From: Winogradskyella luteola
Lineage (GTDB): Bacteria > Bacteroidota > Bacteroidia > Flavobacteriales > Flavobacteriaceae
Direction: 5' to 3'
DNA length: 64,000 bases
Assembly (NCBI RefSeq): GCF_019203985.1
Contig: NZ_JAGSPD010000004.1
Span: 240,602 to 304,601 of the forward strand
The translations under genes and the position numbers were made by a program. Shown in pieces: positions 8,337 through 17,568 of the stretch. Numbering within the stretch: position 1 is the stretch's first letter; every line of letters begins with the position of its first letter. The notes beneath the pieces are model-generated. The model worked only from the letters and a program-made list of their open reading frames with translations, made no database searches and was not told the origin of the DNA.

Positions 8337-9437
8337 ATGAAAATTGGAGTCCCAAAAGAAATCAAGAACAATGAAAACCGAGTTGGTATGACACCAGCGG
8401 GAGTTTACGAACTCGTTAAAAACAATCATACAGTATTTGTTCAAAAAGACGCAGGTTTTGGAAGCGGTTTTTTTGACCAAGATTATAAGGATGTTGGCGC
8501 AATTGTTTTAGATACTATTGAAGAAGTGTATGCATCAGCTAGTATGATTGTAAAGGTAAAAGAACCCATTACTGAAGAGTATCCGCTTATAAAATCGCAT
8601 CATGTGGTTTTTACATATTTCCATTTTGCGTCGAGTGAACCTTTAACAAGAGCTATGCTAAATAGTGAATCCGTATGTATCGCATACGAGACCGTGGAGG
8701 ATGAAGATGGCTCATTGCCCTTATTAACACCTATGTCTGAAGTGGCCGGTAGAATGGCAATTCAGCAAGGTGCAAAGTATTTAGAAAAACCGATCAAAGG
8801 GAGAGGTGTCTTGTTGGGAGGTGTTCCTGGGGTGCCACCAGGAAAAGTATTAGTGCTTGGCGCAGGAACAGTAGGTATACAAGCGGCAAAAATGGCAGCA
8901 GGTTTGGGTGCGCATGTCACTATTATGGATATAAATATGAAACAATTACGTTATGTCAATGACGTAATGCCAAACCATGTTGTTACCGAATTTTCTAGTG
9001 AATTCAATATTAGAAAACGCATCCAAGATCACGATTTAATTATTGGGGGTGTTTTAATTAAAGGGGCAAAGGCCCCAAAATTAATCACTCGAGATATGTT
9101 GAAAGCGATGCGACCAGGAACTGTTGTAGTTGATGTTGCTGTGGATCAAGGAGGTTGTATTGAAACAACAAAAGCTACTACGCACGAAAATCCGACATAT
9201 ATTATAGATGATGTGGTACACTATTGTGTAGCAAATATGCCAGGTGCTGTGCCATATACATCGACTTTAGCGTTAACCAATGTTACTTTGCCTTATGTAT
9301 TGCGATTAGCTAATCAAGGTTGGGAATTGGCATGTGCTAAAGACAAATCCCTTAGAAAAGGGCTTAATATTGTCAAAGGTAAGATTGTCTATGAAGAAAT
9401 CGCCGAAGCTTTTAATTGGTCCGTAGATGCTATGTAA
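8337..9437 (+). CDS. ald: Alanine dehydrogenase
   Basis: A 366-residue NAD-dependent enzyme interconverting L-alanine and pyruvate plus ammonia. I chose ATG 8337 (MKIGVPKEIKNNENRVGMTP), the family's standard N-terminus, over an upstream in-frame ATG that adds 17 unrelated residues. The N-terminal substrate-binding region, the Rossmann motif VLGAGTVGIQAAKMAAGLGA and the conserved DVAVDQGG stretch are present. Length matches the family. It stands alone between a lipoprotein pair and a protease gene. The 229 bases before it are AT-rich and show repeated cttcaaa units but no clear regulatory site. Confidence 0.96.
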   Translation: MKIGVPKEIKNNENRVGMTPAGVYELVKNNHTVFVQKDAGFGSGFFDQDYKDVGAIVLDTIEEVYASASMIVKVKEPITEEYPLIKSHHVVFTYFHFASSEPLTRAMLNSESVCIAYETVEDEDGSLPLLTPMSEVAGRMAIQQGAKYLEKPIKGRGVLLGGVPGVPPGKVLVLGAGTVGIQAAKMAAGLGAHVTIMDINMKQLRYVNDVMPNHVVTEFSSEFNIRKRIQDHDLIIGGVLIKGAKAPKLITRDMLKAMRPGTVVVDVAVDQGGCIETTKATTHENPTYIIDDVVHYCVANMPGAVPYTSTLALTNVTLPYVLRLANQGWELACAKDKSLRKGLNIVKGKIVYEEIAEAFNWSVDAM

Positions 9438-9527
9438 ATTATGATACTGACAAAATTTCTTAACTTTAATTTGGCGTACTATTTGCTATATGTTTAGTAG
9501 ATTTACACTATTAAAATTTAAAAAATT

Positions 9528-10223
9528 ATGTTAGGATATTATATATTAATCGGTGCGATTGCACTGGTAAGTTGGTTGGTAAGCAGTACGCTTAAGCGAA
9601 AGTTTGCTAAATACTCTAAAATACAATTGCGTAATGGCTTAAGCGGTCGCGAGATTGCAGAAAAAATGTTATCAGATAATGGCATTTATGATGTTGAAGT
9701 GATTTCTACTCCGGGTCAGTTAACAGATCATTATAATCCAAAAAACAAAACAGTTAACCTTAGTGAAGCGGTTTACAACCAACGTAATGCTGCGGCTGCT
9801 GCTGTTGCTGCTCACGAAGTCGGTCATGCGGTACAACATGCACAAGCTTACAGTTATTTACAAATGCGTTCTCAATTAGTGCCAATTGTTAGTGTGACTT
9901 CTGGTATGTCGCAATGGGTTGTTATTGGTGGATTAGTATTAGGTGCTGCTGCAGGTGTAGGAATCGGCTATTGGGTTGCCGTTGCTGGATTGGCCATGAT
10001 GGGTTTTGCCACATTATTCAGTTTTATTACTTTACCCGTAGAATACGATGCAAGTCATAGAGCGTTAGCTTGGTTAAAAGCTAAGAACATGGTAACACCA
10101 GACGAATATAAAGGTTCTGAAGATGCTTTAAAATGGGCTGCTAGGACCTATTTGGTAGCTGCTATTGGTGCTTTGGCATCATTATTATACTGGGCATTAC
10201 AAGTATTTGGAGGCAGAGATTAG
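9528..10223 (+). CDS. Membrane-bound zinc metallopeptidase, YugP-like
   Basis: A 231-residue protein with an N-terminal membrane helix (about 2-18), a zinc-binding HExxH motif in AAHEVGHAVQHAQ, and two central hydrophobic helices (about 123-165). The layout and the final segment, VEYDASHRALAWLK, match the YugP family (DUF2268-like neutral zinc peptidases of Bacteroidota and Firmicutes). The substrate is unknown. It is followed by a strong terminator and then by a gene with an almost identical terminator. Confidence 0.9.
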   Translation: MLGYYILIGAIALVSWLVSSTLKRKFAKYSKIQLRNGLSGREIAEKMLSDNGIYDVEVISTPGQLTDHYNPKNKTVNLSEAVYNQRNAAAAAVAAHEVGHAVQHAQAYSYLQMRSQLVPIVSVTSGMSQWVVIGGLVLGAAAGVGIGYWVAVAGLAMMGFATLFSFITLPVEYDASHRALAWLKAKNMVTPDEYKGSEDALKWAARTYLVAAIGALASLLYWALQVFGGRD

Positions 10224-10248
10224 GCATATTGAACTAAAAAATTAAAAA

Positions 10249-10277
10249 AAGCTCTGAGAATTCAGAGCTTTTTTATG
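10249..10277 (+). terminator. Rho-independent terminator after the YugP-like gene
   Basis: An uninterrupted inverted repeat, gctctgagaattcagagc, flanked by A-run and T-run. The same 22-base hairpin occurs at 11084 after the next gene. Confidence 0.9.
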
Positions 10278-10328
10278 TCTTATATATAGAAAATACTTAC
10301 ATTTATAAATCTAAACTAAATTAAAATT

Positions 10329-11057
10329 ATGGAAAACCAGCTACCAAATCAATTACCTGAACAAGAACACAACAAAGTATTAGTGGCTAGCCTATCTAAT
10401 ATTGAGCGTGTTGCATTTTACAAAAAAACTTACAGTCATGTCGCTGGTGGTGTATTAGTGTTTATTCTTTTTGAATATCTATTACTGCAAAGTGATACTG
10501 TGGTGGAGTTTATGTTATCGATGACCGAAGGCTATAAGTGGCTATTAATGTTAGGCGGATTTATGTTAGCTACAAATTATGCTGAAAGTATGGCTTTACG
10601 GACTACTGATAAAAGCAAGCAATACCTTGCCTATGGCATATACATATTTTTTGAAGCCTTAATTTTTGTACCGCTTATTTACATAGCAGCTTATTACATG
10701 GAGTCAGGTCCAGAAATCCTTAATCAAGCTGCGATTGTAACATTAACATTGTTTACTGGATTGTCAGCTGCAGTTTTAGTAACCAAAAAGGATTTTTCGT
10801 TTTTAAAAACAGGATTAACCATTGGGTTTTTTATTGCCATTGGACTAATTGTTGCAGGAACTTTATTTGGCTTTAATTTGGGGCTATGGTTTTCAGTTGG
10901 TATGTGTTTACTCGCTGGTGGTTCAATTTTATATCAAACCTCTAATATGGTCAGCAAATATGGGGTAGAAGACTATATCCCAGCTGCTTTAGGATTATTT
11001 GCCTCATTAATGTTATTGTTTTGGTATGTTTTGAGAATATTTATGTCCAGAGATTAG
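10329..11057 (+). CDS. Bax inhibitor-1/YccA-like membrane protein
   Basis: A 242-residue protein with an acidic, Gln-rich N-terminus and about seven membrane helices from residue 40 on. The seven-helix arrangement, the helix with FFEALIFVPLIYIAAYY, and the closing helices ending RIFMSRD fit the Bax1-I family (YccA/YbhL), which in bacteria are membrane channels or modulators of FtsH. The family call rests on topology and partial motifs. It is monocistronic, with its own terminator. Confidence 0.85.
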   Translation: MENQLPNQLPEQEHNKVLVASLSNIERVAFYKKTYSHVAGGVLVFILFEYLLLQSDTVVEFMLSMTEGYKWLLMLGGFMLATNYAESMALRTTDKSKQYLAYGIYIFFEALIFVPLIYIAAYYMESGPEILNQAAIVTLTLFTGLSAAVLVTKKDFSFLKTGLTIGFFIAIGLIVAGTLFGFNLGLWFSVGMCLLAGGSILYQTSNMVSKYGVEDYIPAALGLFASLMLLFWYVLRIFMSRD

Positions 11058-11083
11058 TTTGTGTAAACTAAATAAGAAAATAA

Positions 11084-11108
11084 AAGCTCTGAGAATTCAG
11101 AGCTTTTT
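11084..11108. terminator. Bidirectional terminator between Bax1-like gene and Lrp
   Basis: Same hairpin core as at 10249, with A-rich upstream and T-rich downstream flanks, so it can stop transcription from both the plus-strand Bax1-like gene and the convergent minus-strand Lrp gene that ends eight bases later. Confidence 0.88.
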
Positions 11109-11115
11109 CGTTTAC

Positions 11116-11586
11116 CTATATTTTAATCTGTCGATTAATCTGTTCTTGCAATGAAATAAAAGTCTCTGTGCGCGAAACGCCTTTTATGGTTTGTATTTCA
11201 GAATTGAGAACATGCATTAAGTGTTCATTATCCTTGGATAAAATCTTAATAAAGATACTCCAATGGCCTGTAGTGTAATGACATTCTATGACTTCTGGAA
11301 TTTTTTTCAATTGTTTTACAGCTTCAGGATTACTAACAGCTTTATCTAAATAAACTCCCACAAAAGCCATAGTGGTATAACCCAATACCTTTGGATTTAT
11401 GATGAATTTTGAACCTGCCAAAAGCCCAGACTTTTCAAGTTTTTTGAGACGTTGATGAATCGCGGCACCAGATATACCAACATTACGAGCAATTTCGAGA
11501 ATGGGAGTTCTGGCATCCTCCATTAAAGCCCTAAGTATCTTTTTATCAATACCATCAATATAAATGCCTTTATCGCTAATTTTCAT
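11116..11586 (-). CDS. Lrp/AsnC family transcriptional regulator
   Basis: A 156-residue regulator with an N-terminal winged HTH (about 12-60: KILRALMEDARTPILEIA, then GISGAAIHQRLKKLEKSGLL) and a C-terminal RAM/AsnC ligand-binding domain (about 70-150). Lrp-family proteins sense amino acids and form octamers. It lies downstream, on the same strand, of the saccharopine dehydrogenase-like gene with a 117-base gap, so a link to lysine or related amino-acid metabolism is plausible but not shown. A degenerate interspersed repeat lies just upstream of its start. Confidence 0.95.
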   Translation of the reverse strand: MKISDKGIYIDGIDKKILRALMEDARTPILEIARNVGISGAAIHQRLKKLEKSGLLAGSKFIINPKVLGYTTMAFVGVYLDKAVSNPEAVKQLKKIPEVIECHYTTGHWSIFIKILSKDNEHLMHVLNSEIQTIKGVSRTETFISLQEQINRQIKI

Positions 11587-11604
11587 TAAAATTATTTTTT
11601 CATT

Positions 11605-11630
11605 TTATCCTAAACTTATTTCAGGATCTC
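11605..11630. repeat. Degenerate copy of the tcatcctgaa...ttcaggatct repeat
   Basis: The segment ttatcctaaacttatttcag followed by gatctc is a decayed relative of the palindromic repeat at 37245. It lies in the leader of the Lrp gene. Confidence 0.5.
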
Positions 11631-11703
11631 TCAAAATGGAAATCGTATGGTTGTAATTTATAAGTTAAAAATAATAAATAGATTTCAAATTGAAATTTTT
11701 AGT

Positions 11704-13068
11704 TCATGCATTTAGAGGATTATAACCTAAATAAGGAACTTCTTTTTCATTGAAAACTACACCGTAAGTTTCTAACTCATCTAAAATTGGTGTGTACACT
11801 TCTTTTGTAATAGGAATTTGTACTCCCGGCGTTTTTATTTTACCATTTAAAATAGCCAATGTAGCCATAGCAACTGGTAATCCCACGGTTTTTGCCATAG
11901 CTGTATATGTTTGGTCTTCACCAACTACAACCATGGTGGCATCGATCTGGTGCTTTTCACCATTGAGTTCATAACCAAATTTATGATACATTACAATCAT
12001 ATCTTTGTCGTCTTCGCTAAGTGTCCAGCTATCCATCAAAATTTTCTGGAGAATTTGAGCTGGAGTCGCCTTATCGAGTTCTACCATTTTTTCAGCATTA
12101 AAGATGTCGAGTTCTAAAAATTTATCCCAAACCATATCATCCTGATCAATTTTAAGAGCGTGTCTAAACTTCAGTTCTACAGAATCCGTTGGGCTATAAG
12201 GCAAAAATGCATTAACAAAATCACGATAGCTCATGTTGGCACTATCTTCAATAGTATAGCTATCGTCTGTCATACCTAACTGAACAAAAACATGCCATGC
12301 TCTACTAAAACCAACGCGCCTCATAGTACCTCTATAAAGGGTTCGTGCATGGTCTAAGCCATACACATGTTGGTATTTAAGTGAGTCTCGGTTGGCATAA
12401 GCTTCAAAACGCCCATAACCATCAATATCTAAAAATTCTGTACGCCTAAATAAACGATCATAAGGAATATACTTAAACTGATTTTCCTGTAAAAACTTGG
12501 CAGCACCTCCTTGTCCAGCAACCACAACATTTCTAGGGTTCCAGGTAAATTTATAGTTCCAGAGGTTGTTGTCACTTTCAGGTGCGACCAAACCACCGGT
12601 AAACGATTCAAACAAAATCATTTTTCCGCCTTTATCCCTAATTTGGTCAATCACTTGCATAGCACTCATATGATCTATACCGGGATCTACACCAATTTCA
12701 TTCATAAAAATAAGACCATTAGCTTTAGCATCATCGTCTAAGTTTTGCATTTCTTCGCTAATATAAGATGCTGTAACCATATGCTTTTTGTATGTGATAC
12801 AATCTTTAGCAACTTCAATATGAAAACGTGCAGGTAACATAGATATAACAATGTCAGCGCTTTTTATGGCTGTACTTCGAGAATCTGCATCAAAAACATC
12901 TAAGTGTATGATGTTAATTTTTGAAGAATTGCCAACTAATTTTTTAGCATTGTCAACATTGAGATCTCCAATGGTAATTTCTAAGTTTTCAGATGGGGAT
13001 TTATCTATTAAATACTTTATGAGGTATGATGACGATTTTCCGGCACCAATGATTAAAATCTTTCGCAT
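11704..13068 (-). CDS. Saccharopine dehydrogenase-like (LYS9 type) oxidoreductase
   Basis: A 454-residue NAD(P)-dependent enzyme. I chose the ATG at 13068 (MRKILIIGAGKSSSYLIKYL), which places the Rossmann motif GAGKSSS at the N-terminus as in the family; a longer in-frame start would add 14 unrelated residues. The central domain contains EIGVDPGIDHMSAM and ESFTGGLVAPESDNN, typical of saccharopine reductase-type enzymes, and the C-terminus closes the Rossmann domain. In lysine metabolism such enzymes make or cleave saccharopine. The exact substrate here is inferred. Confidence 0.88.
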   Translation of the reverse strand: MRKILIIGAGKSSSYLIKYLIDKSPSENLEITIGDLNVDNAKKLVGNSSKINIIHLDVFDADSRSTAIKSADIVISMLPARFHIEVAKDCITYKKHMVTASYISEEMQNLDDDAKANGLIFMNEIGVDPGIDHMSAMQVIDQIRDKGGKMILFESFTGGLVAPESDNNLWNYKFTWNPRNVVVAGQGGAAKFLQENQFKYIPYDRLFRRTEFLDIDGYGRFEAYANRDSLKYQHVYGLDHARTLYRGTMRRVGFSRAWHVFVQLGMTDDSYTIEDSANMSYRDFVNAFLPYSPTDSVELKFRHALKIDQDDMVWDKFLELDIFNAEKMVELDKATPAQILQKILMDSWTLSEDDKDMIVMYHKFGYELNGEKHQIDATMVVVGEDQTYTAMAKTVGLPVAMATLAILNGKIKTPGVQIPITKEVYTPILDELETYGVVFNEKEVPYLGYNPLNA

Positions 13069-13138
13069 TATAACTAATTTTGTAAAGCACGAATGTAATA
13101 AATACAACAACCATTAAAAACCTAAACTTAACTTTAAT

Positions 13139-13528
13139 ATGAACAAAAAACTTATAATTACAGGCGCAATTTTAGGAATATTAGGTATTGTTTTAGGGGC
13201 TTTTGCAGCACACGGTTTAGAGACATTGGTAAATGCAGATGCCATTAAATCTTTTGAAACGGGAGTGCGCTATCAAATGTATCATGCTTTTTTGTTTTTA
13301 ATTCTGGGAGGAACTTCCTTTGTGAGTTTAAAACATAAGAAAGTAATTTTTTATTTGGTATTAATTGGACTGATTTTCTTTTCGGGTTCAATATATGGGT
13401 TGGCAACCAACGAACTTTCGGGTTTTGATTTTAAATCTATTGCACTCATAACACCTATTGGCGGATTATCGTTAATTATGGCATGGGTCGTCCTATTAAT
13501 CGATATATTGAAGACAAAGGTCGATTAA
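13139..13528 (+). CDS. DUF423 (YgdD-like) membrane protein
   Basis: A 129-residue protein with four membrane helices and the family's N-terminal pattern ILGIVLGAFAAHGLE followed by FETGVRYQMYHAF. DUF423 proteins are small inner-membrane proteins found across bacteria, of unknown function. Length is typical. It is divergent from the saccharopine dehydrogenase-like gene and precedes pckA. Confidence 0.93.
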   Translation: MNKKLIITGAILGILGIVLGAFAAHGLETLVNADAIKSFETGVRYQMYHAFLFLILGGTSFVSLKHKKVIFYLVLIGLIFFSGSIYGLATNELSGFDFKSIALITPIGGLSLIMAWVVLLIDILKTKVD

Positions 13529-13562
13529 TGGTAATCTTCAATGCTTTTTTAAAATAAAGTTA

Positions 13563-13570
13563 TAATTTTG
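13563..13570 (+). promoter_or_regulatory. -7 promoter box for pckA
   Basis: TAATTTTG fits TAnnTTTG and lies 24 bases before the chosen pckA start. No clear -33 TTTG is seen. Confidence 0.4.
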
Positions 13571-13594
13571 CGTCCTAAACAACTCGAAAAAATT

Positions 13595-15214
13595 ATGGTA
13601 AACCATACACAATCAACGAAAACGATTTCGTTAGATGATTACGGTATTAAAAATGCTAAGGTTCATTATCAGCTAGAACCTAAAAAACTTCAGGCCATTA
13701 CCTTAGAAAAAGGAATGGGTAAAGAAACGTCTAACGGAACTTTGGCAATCAATACAGGTAAATTTACAGGTCGCTCACCAGAAGATCGATTCTTGGTAAA
13801 GGATGATTATACCAAAGATCGTATTTGGTGGGGAAAATCTAACAAGCCAATTTCATCAGAGAATTTTGATTTTTTACAAAGCGAAATAAAAAACTACCTA
13901 AGTGGTAAAGAAGTATTTGTAAGAGATGGCTATGTATGTGCAGACCCTAATTATAAAATGAATGTTAGAACCGTGACGGAATATCCATGGTCTAATATGT
14001 TTATATATAATATGTTTTTAAGGCCTTCTGAAGATGAGCTAAAGAATTTTGAAGAAGAATGGTTGGTGCTTTGTGCGCCTGGGTATGAATGCCCAAATCC
14101 AGAAGAACATGGTTTAAGACAGGGCAATTTTTCAATACTTAATTTCACTAAAAAAGTGGCTTTAGTAGGAGGCTCTGCCTATACTGGAGAAATGAAGAAA
14201 GGTATTTTTACAGCATTGAATTTTATTTTGCCTGTAGAACGGAGTGTACTTCCTATGCATTGTTCTGCAAATGTTGGTGAAAATGGCGAGACGGCTATTT
14301 TCTTCGGTTTATCGGGCACGGGAAAAACAACCTTGTCAACAGATCAAAGCCGTAAATTAATAGGAGATGATGAACATGGTTGGACGGCAGAAAATACAGT
14401 GTTTAATTTTGAAGGAGGTTGCTATGCTAAAGCGATCAACTTATCCCAAGACCAAGAACCCGAAATTTATGGAGCAATTAAGCCAGGTGCCATACTCGAA
14501 AATATAATTATGGACGACAATGGCAACGTTGATTTTGCAGATACTTCCATAACACAAAATACAAGAGTAAGTTACCCTATTTACCACATAGAAAATATTA
14601 AAATACCGTCTATTGGTAAAAATCCTAAGAATATTTTTTTCCTTACGGCTGATGCTTTTGGTGTATTGCCTCCGATCTCAAAATTAACACCAGCTCAGGC
14701 AGCATACCACTTTATATCAGGATATACCGCAAAGGTTGCAGGAACGGAAGCTGGTGTAGTTGAACCACAACCATCCTTCTCAGCATGTTTTGGTGCGCCT
14801 TTTATGCCATTGCATCCAACAGAATACGCAGATATGTTGAGCAAAAAGATGAAAGAAGCCGGAGTCAATGTTTGGTTAGTGAACACGGGTTGGACAGGCG
14901 GTCCTTACGGGGTAGGAACACGTATGAAGTTAAAATACACACGTGCAATGATTAATGCAGCATTGAATGGTGACTTAAAAGATTATACTTATGAAGATTA
15001 TCATATTCATTCTGTATTTGGTGTAGCGCAGCCAAGATCATGTCCTGGTGTACCAACAGAAGTATTGAGTCCAAGAACAACATGGAACAATGACCAAGGT
15101 TATTATGAAATGGCGTTTAAATTGGCAAATTCGTTTAGGGAAAACTTTAAGAAGTTTGAGTCTTATGCTTCCGAAGAAATTAGACGTGGTGGTCCACAAC
15201 GTTATGGGTTTTAA
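13595..15214 (+). CDS. pckA: Phosphoenolpyruvate carboxykinase (ATP)
   Basis: A 539-residue gluconeogenic enzyme converting oxaloacetate and ATP to PEP, CO2 and ADP. I chose ATG 13595 (MVNHTQSTKTISLDDYGI) over an upstream TTG that overlaps the promoter box. Motifs include the RSPEDRF oxaloacetate-binding segment, the kinase-1a P-loop GLSGTGKTTLSTD, the metal-binding LIGDDEHGW, and the adenine-binding RMKLKYTRAMINAAL region. Length matches the ATP-dependent family. A bidirectional terminator follows. Confidence 0.98.
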   Translation: MVNHTQSTKTISLDDYGIKNAKVHYQLEPKKLQAITLEKGMGKETSNGTLAINTGKFTGRSPEDRFLVKDDYTKDRIWWGKSNKPISSENFDFLQSEIKNYLSGKEVFVRDGYVCADPNYKMNVRTVTEYPWSNMFIYNMFLRPSEDELKNFEEEWLVLCAPGYECPNPEEHGLRQGNFSILNFTKKVALVGGSAYTGEMKKGIFTALNFILPVERSVLPMHCSANVGENGETAIFFGLSGTGKTTLSTDQSRKLIGDDEHGWTAENTVFNFEGGCYAKAINLSQDQEPEIYGAIKPGAILENIIMDDNGNVDFADTSITQNTRVSYPIYHIENIKIPSIGKNPKNIFFLTADAFGVLPPISKLTPAQAAYHFISGYTAKVAGTEAGVVEPQPSFSACFGAPFMPLHPTEYADMLSKKMKEAGVNVWLVNTGWTGGPYGVGTRMKLKYTRAMINAALNGDLKDYTYEDYHIHSVFGVAQPRSCPGVPTEVLSPRTTWNNDQGYYEMAFKLANSFRENFKKFESYASEEIRRGGPQRYGF

Positions 15215-15240
15215 ATTTTAAAAACTTAGAGAAACAAAAA

Positions 15241-15270
15241 AGCGATTCTAAATTTAGAATCGCTTTTTTT
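15241..15270. terminator. Bidirectional terminator between pckA and hemD
   Basis: Inverted repeat agcgattc/gaatcgct around ta-aattta, with A-run before and T-run after, between two convergent genes. Confidence 0.9.
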
Positions 15271-15287
15271 ATGAGTCATTTTCAGAA

Positions 15288-16037
15288 TTATTTCCCTTTA
15301 TTCACTGCGTCAATATACTTCTGCAATGCCATAGTCATGGATGGAGTTTCTGGTGTTGGTGCAGCAATATCTACACGTAGCCCCTTTTCCTTAACGGCTT
15401 TAACCGTTGTGTTTCCAAACACAGCAATGCGTGTGTCTTTTTGTTCAAAATCTGGAAAATTATGGAAAAGTGATTCTATACCAGAAGGGCTAAAGAATAC
15501 TAAAATATCGTAATACACATTTGCCAAATCCGATAAATCACTGATTACCGTTTTGTAAAATGTAGCTTGCGTCCAGTTAACGTTTAGGTTGTCTAAAGTT
15601 TCTGGTATTATAGGTTTTACTTTATCTGTAGTAGGTAATAAAAATGTTTCGTCCTTATACTTTTTAATCAAAGGAGTTAAGTCCGCAAAAGTACGCTTAC
15701 CAACATAGATTTTACGCTTTCTGTAAACTACATATTTCTGCAAGTAGTAAGCTACGGCTTCAGATTGGCAGAAGTATTTCATTGAGTCTGGCACTTTAAA
15801 GCGCATTTCATCAGCTACTCTAAAGAAGTGGTCCACAGAGTTTCTACTCGTTAATATAATAGCTGTAAACTTACTAAGATCTATCTTTTGTTGTCTGATA
15901 TCCTTAGCTGAGACACCTTCTACATGAATAAAAGGTCTAAAGTCAACTTTAACTTTTTGTTTTTCTTGCAAGTCAAAGTACGGAGAGTTCTCTATTTTAG
16001 GCTCTGGTTGCGATACTAAAATCGTTTTCACTTTCAT
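15288..16037 (-). CDS. hemD: Uroporphyrinogen-III synthase
   Basis: A 249-residue protein with the loose two-domain HemD pattern: FTAIILTSRNSVDHFF in domain 1 and DILVFFSPSGIESLFHNF with AVFGNTTVKAVKEKGLRV in domain 2. HemD cyclises hydroxymethylbilane to uroporphyrinogen III in haem synthesis. The family is poorly conserved, but the combination with a DUF4271 gene immediately upstream is characteristic of Bacteroidota. The two are separated by 17 bases on the same strand. Confidence 0.88.
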   Translation of the reverse strand: MKVKTILVSQPEPKIENSPYFDLQEKQKVKVDFRPFIHVEGVSAKDIRQQKIDLSKFTAIILTSRNSVDHFFRVADEMRFKVPDSMKYFCQSEAVAYYLQKYVVYRKRKIYVGKRTFADLTPLIKKYKDETFLLPTTDKVKPIIPETLDNLNVNWTQATFYKTVISDLSDLANVYYDILVFFSPSGIESLFHNFPDFEQKDTRIAVFGNTTVKAVKEKGLRVDIAAPTPETPSMTMALQKYIDAVNKGK

Positions 16038-16054
16038 ATGTAAACCCCTTTGTT

Positions 16055-16705
16055 TTAAGCGTTATACTCACTAATGACCTTATATAAAAGCACATAAGGT
16101 GCAATTTCGAGAGCGCAAAGATACAATAAAAAATAAAAAAAATTGGGATTTAGTGTTTTTTGATAGTTTTTAAATGAAGTTATAAAGCCAATACCATTGA
16201 TTAAACAAACCACTGAGAATACTATAATTATAATAATCTTGGTAAAATTTTCGGTATATAATAAAAACAGATTGGCCACCAAAAAAACCAAACCAGAATA
16301 ATTTTTAAAAGTAGTTTTTTGAAACAGATAATTATCAACTACAGAGTCTATTTCAAAAAGGCTACCAATGAGACGCTCCAATAGGATTTTAATTATGATA
16401 ATAGTAGAAACTGCAAGAAGTAATTTTAAGAACGTTATTAACTCAAAATCTAGAGGTGAAATAAAAGTAGAGTAGCTAAAAAATAAAAATATACTTCCTG
16501 AAATCACCAAATTAATAAAAAGAAAACCATCGAATATGTCAACAAATTTTTGATCTTTTGTGTAGATTTTAAGATACTTAGAGTTCCCTATAACCGATAA
16601 AAAATCATTAAAACGCAATGTGTTTACATATTTAGCAATCACAACAGCTACTAATCCTAATAGGGTGAAAATGGTAAACCATTCGTGGGTAATGAAATTT
16701 CGCAT
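16055..16705 (-). CDS. DUF4271 membrane protein
   Basis: A 216-residue protein with about six membrane helices and the DUF4271 layout (short periplasmic N-terminus, FTLLGLVAVVIAKYV, then NTLRFNDFL). The family is restricted to Bacteroidota and is commonly encoded just before hemD. Function is unknown. Like the neighbouring membrane genes it is AT-rich, with no sign of transfer. Confidence 0.85.
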   Translation of the reverse strand: MRNFITHEWFTIFTLLGLVAVVIAKYVNTLRFNDFLSVIGNSKYLKIYTKDQKFVDIFDGFLFINLVISGSIFLFFSYSTFISPLDFELITFLKLLLAVSTIIIIKILLERLIGSLFEIDSVVDNYLFQKTTFKNYSGLVFLVANLFLLYTENFTKIIIIIVFSVVCLINGIGFITSFKNYQKTLNPNFFYFLLYLCALEIAPYVLLYKVISEYNA

Positions 16706-16785
16706 ACTACTAAATTATAAAGAAATGTAAGGTTAACATAAAAATCTTAAGAAACAAATAACAGTTTATAATCCGTTAAAAACTT

Positions 16786-16793
16786 TACTTTTG
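16786..16793 (+). promoter_or_regulatory. -7 promoter box for the mannosyltransferase gene
   Basis: TACTTTTG fits TAnnTTTG, 47 bases before the glycosyltransferase start. Confidence 0.4.
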
Positions 16794-16840
16794 TTGAAAT
16801 TTCTAAAAGTATCGCAAAAGCGTGTCTTAAAAGTATATAA

Positions 16841-17566
16841 ATGACCGACGCACTTGTCATAATCCCTACATATAATGAGATAGAAAATGTTGAACTCATC
16901 ATAAGAGCTGTATTTTCTCAGCAGAAAACGTTTCATGTTTTAGTGGTCGATGACAATTCACCAGACCAAACTGCAGAGAAAGTTAAGGGATTACAGCACG
17001 AATTTTCTGAGCAACTTTTTTTGTTAGAGCGTGATAAAAAAAATGGTTTGGGAATGGCATATATCGCAGGTTTTAAATGGGCTTTAGAAAAAACCTATGA
17101 TTATATTTTTGAGATGGATGCCGATTTTTCGCACAACCCAAATGACCTTATAAAGCTCTATAATGCCTGTGCTAATGATGGAGCAGACGTTTCAGTAGGT
17201 TCAAGATACGTAAAAGGTATAACGGTTGTTAACTGGCCAATAGCCCGCATTATTTTATCTTATGGGGCTTCACGCTATGTAAGGTTAATAACACGTATGA
17301 AAGTGAAAGATTCTACAGCCGGATTTGTCTGTTATAAAAGAATAGTTTTAGAAACTATAAATTTGTCGAAGATAGAATTTGTGGGTTATGCATTTCAAAT
17401 TGAAATGAAGTTTAAAGCCTATAAAAAAGGCTTTAAAATCGTAGAAATTCCTGTTATTTTTAAGGACAGAATAAGAGGGAAATCAAAAATGAGCGGAAGT
17501 ATTATATCTGAAGCTATTTTTGGAGTTATCAGTTTAAAATTTAAAAGTTTATTTGCTAAACAGTGA
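16841..17566 (+). CDS. Polyprenol monophosphomannose synthase (GT2 family)
   Basis: A 241-residue soluble GT-A glycosyltransferase with the family 2 start LVIIPTYNEIENV, the nucleotide-binding VVDDNSPDQTAEK, and the catalytic EMDADFSHNP with its DxD motif. The C-terminal VPVIFKDRIRGKSKMS-like segment is typical of dolichol-phosphate mannose synthases. It lacks the C-terminal membrane helices of some relatives. The stop codon overlaps the region just before pyrC, so the two are co-transcribed. Confidence 0.93.
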   Translation: MTDALVIIPTYNEIENVELIIRAVFSQQKTFHVLVVDDNSPDQTAEKVKGLQHEFSEQLFLLERDKKNGLGMAYIAGFKWALEKTYDYIFEMDADFSHNPNDLIKLYNACANDGADVSVGSRYVKGITVVNWPIARIILSYGASRYVRLITRMKVKDSTAGFVCYKRIVLETINLSKIEFVGYAFQIEMKFKAYKKGFKIVEIPVIFKDRIRGKSKMSGSIISEAIFGVISLKFKSLFAKQ

Positions 17567-17568
17567 AA

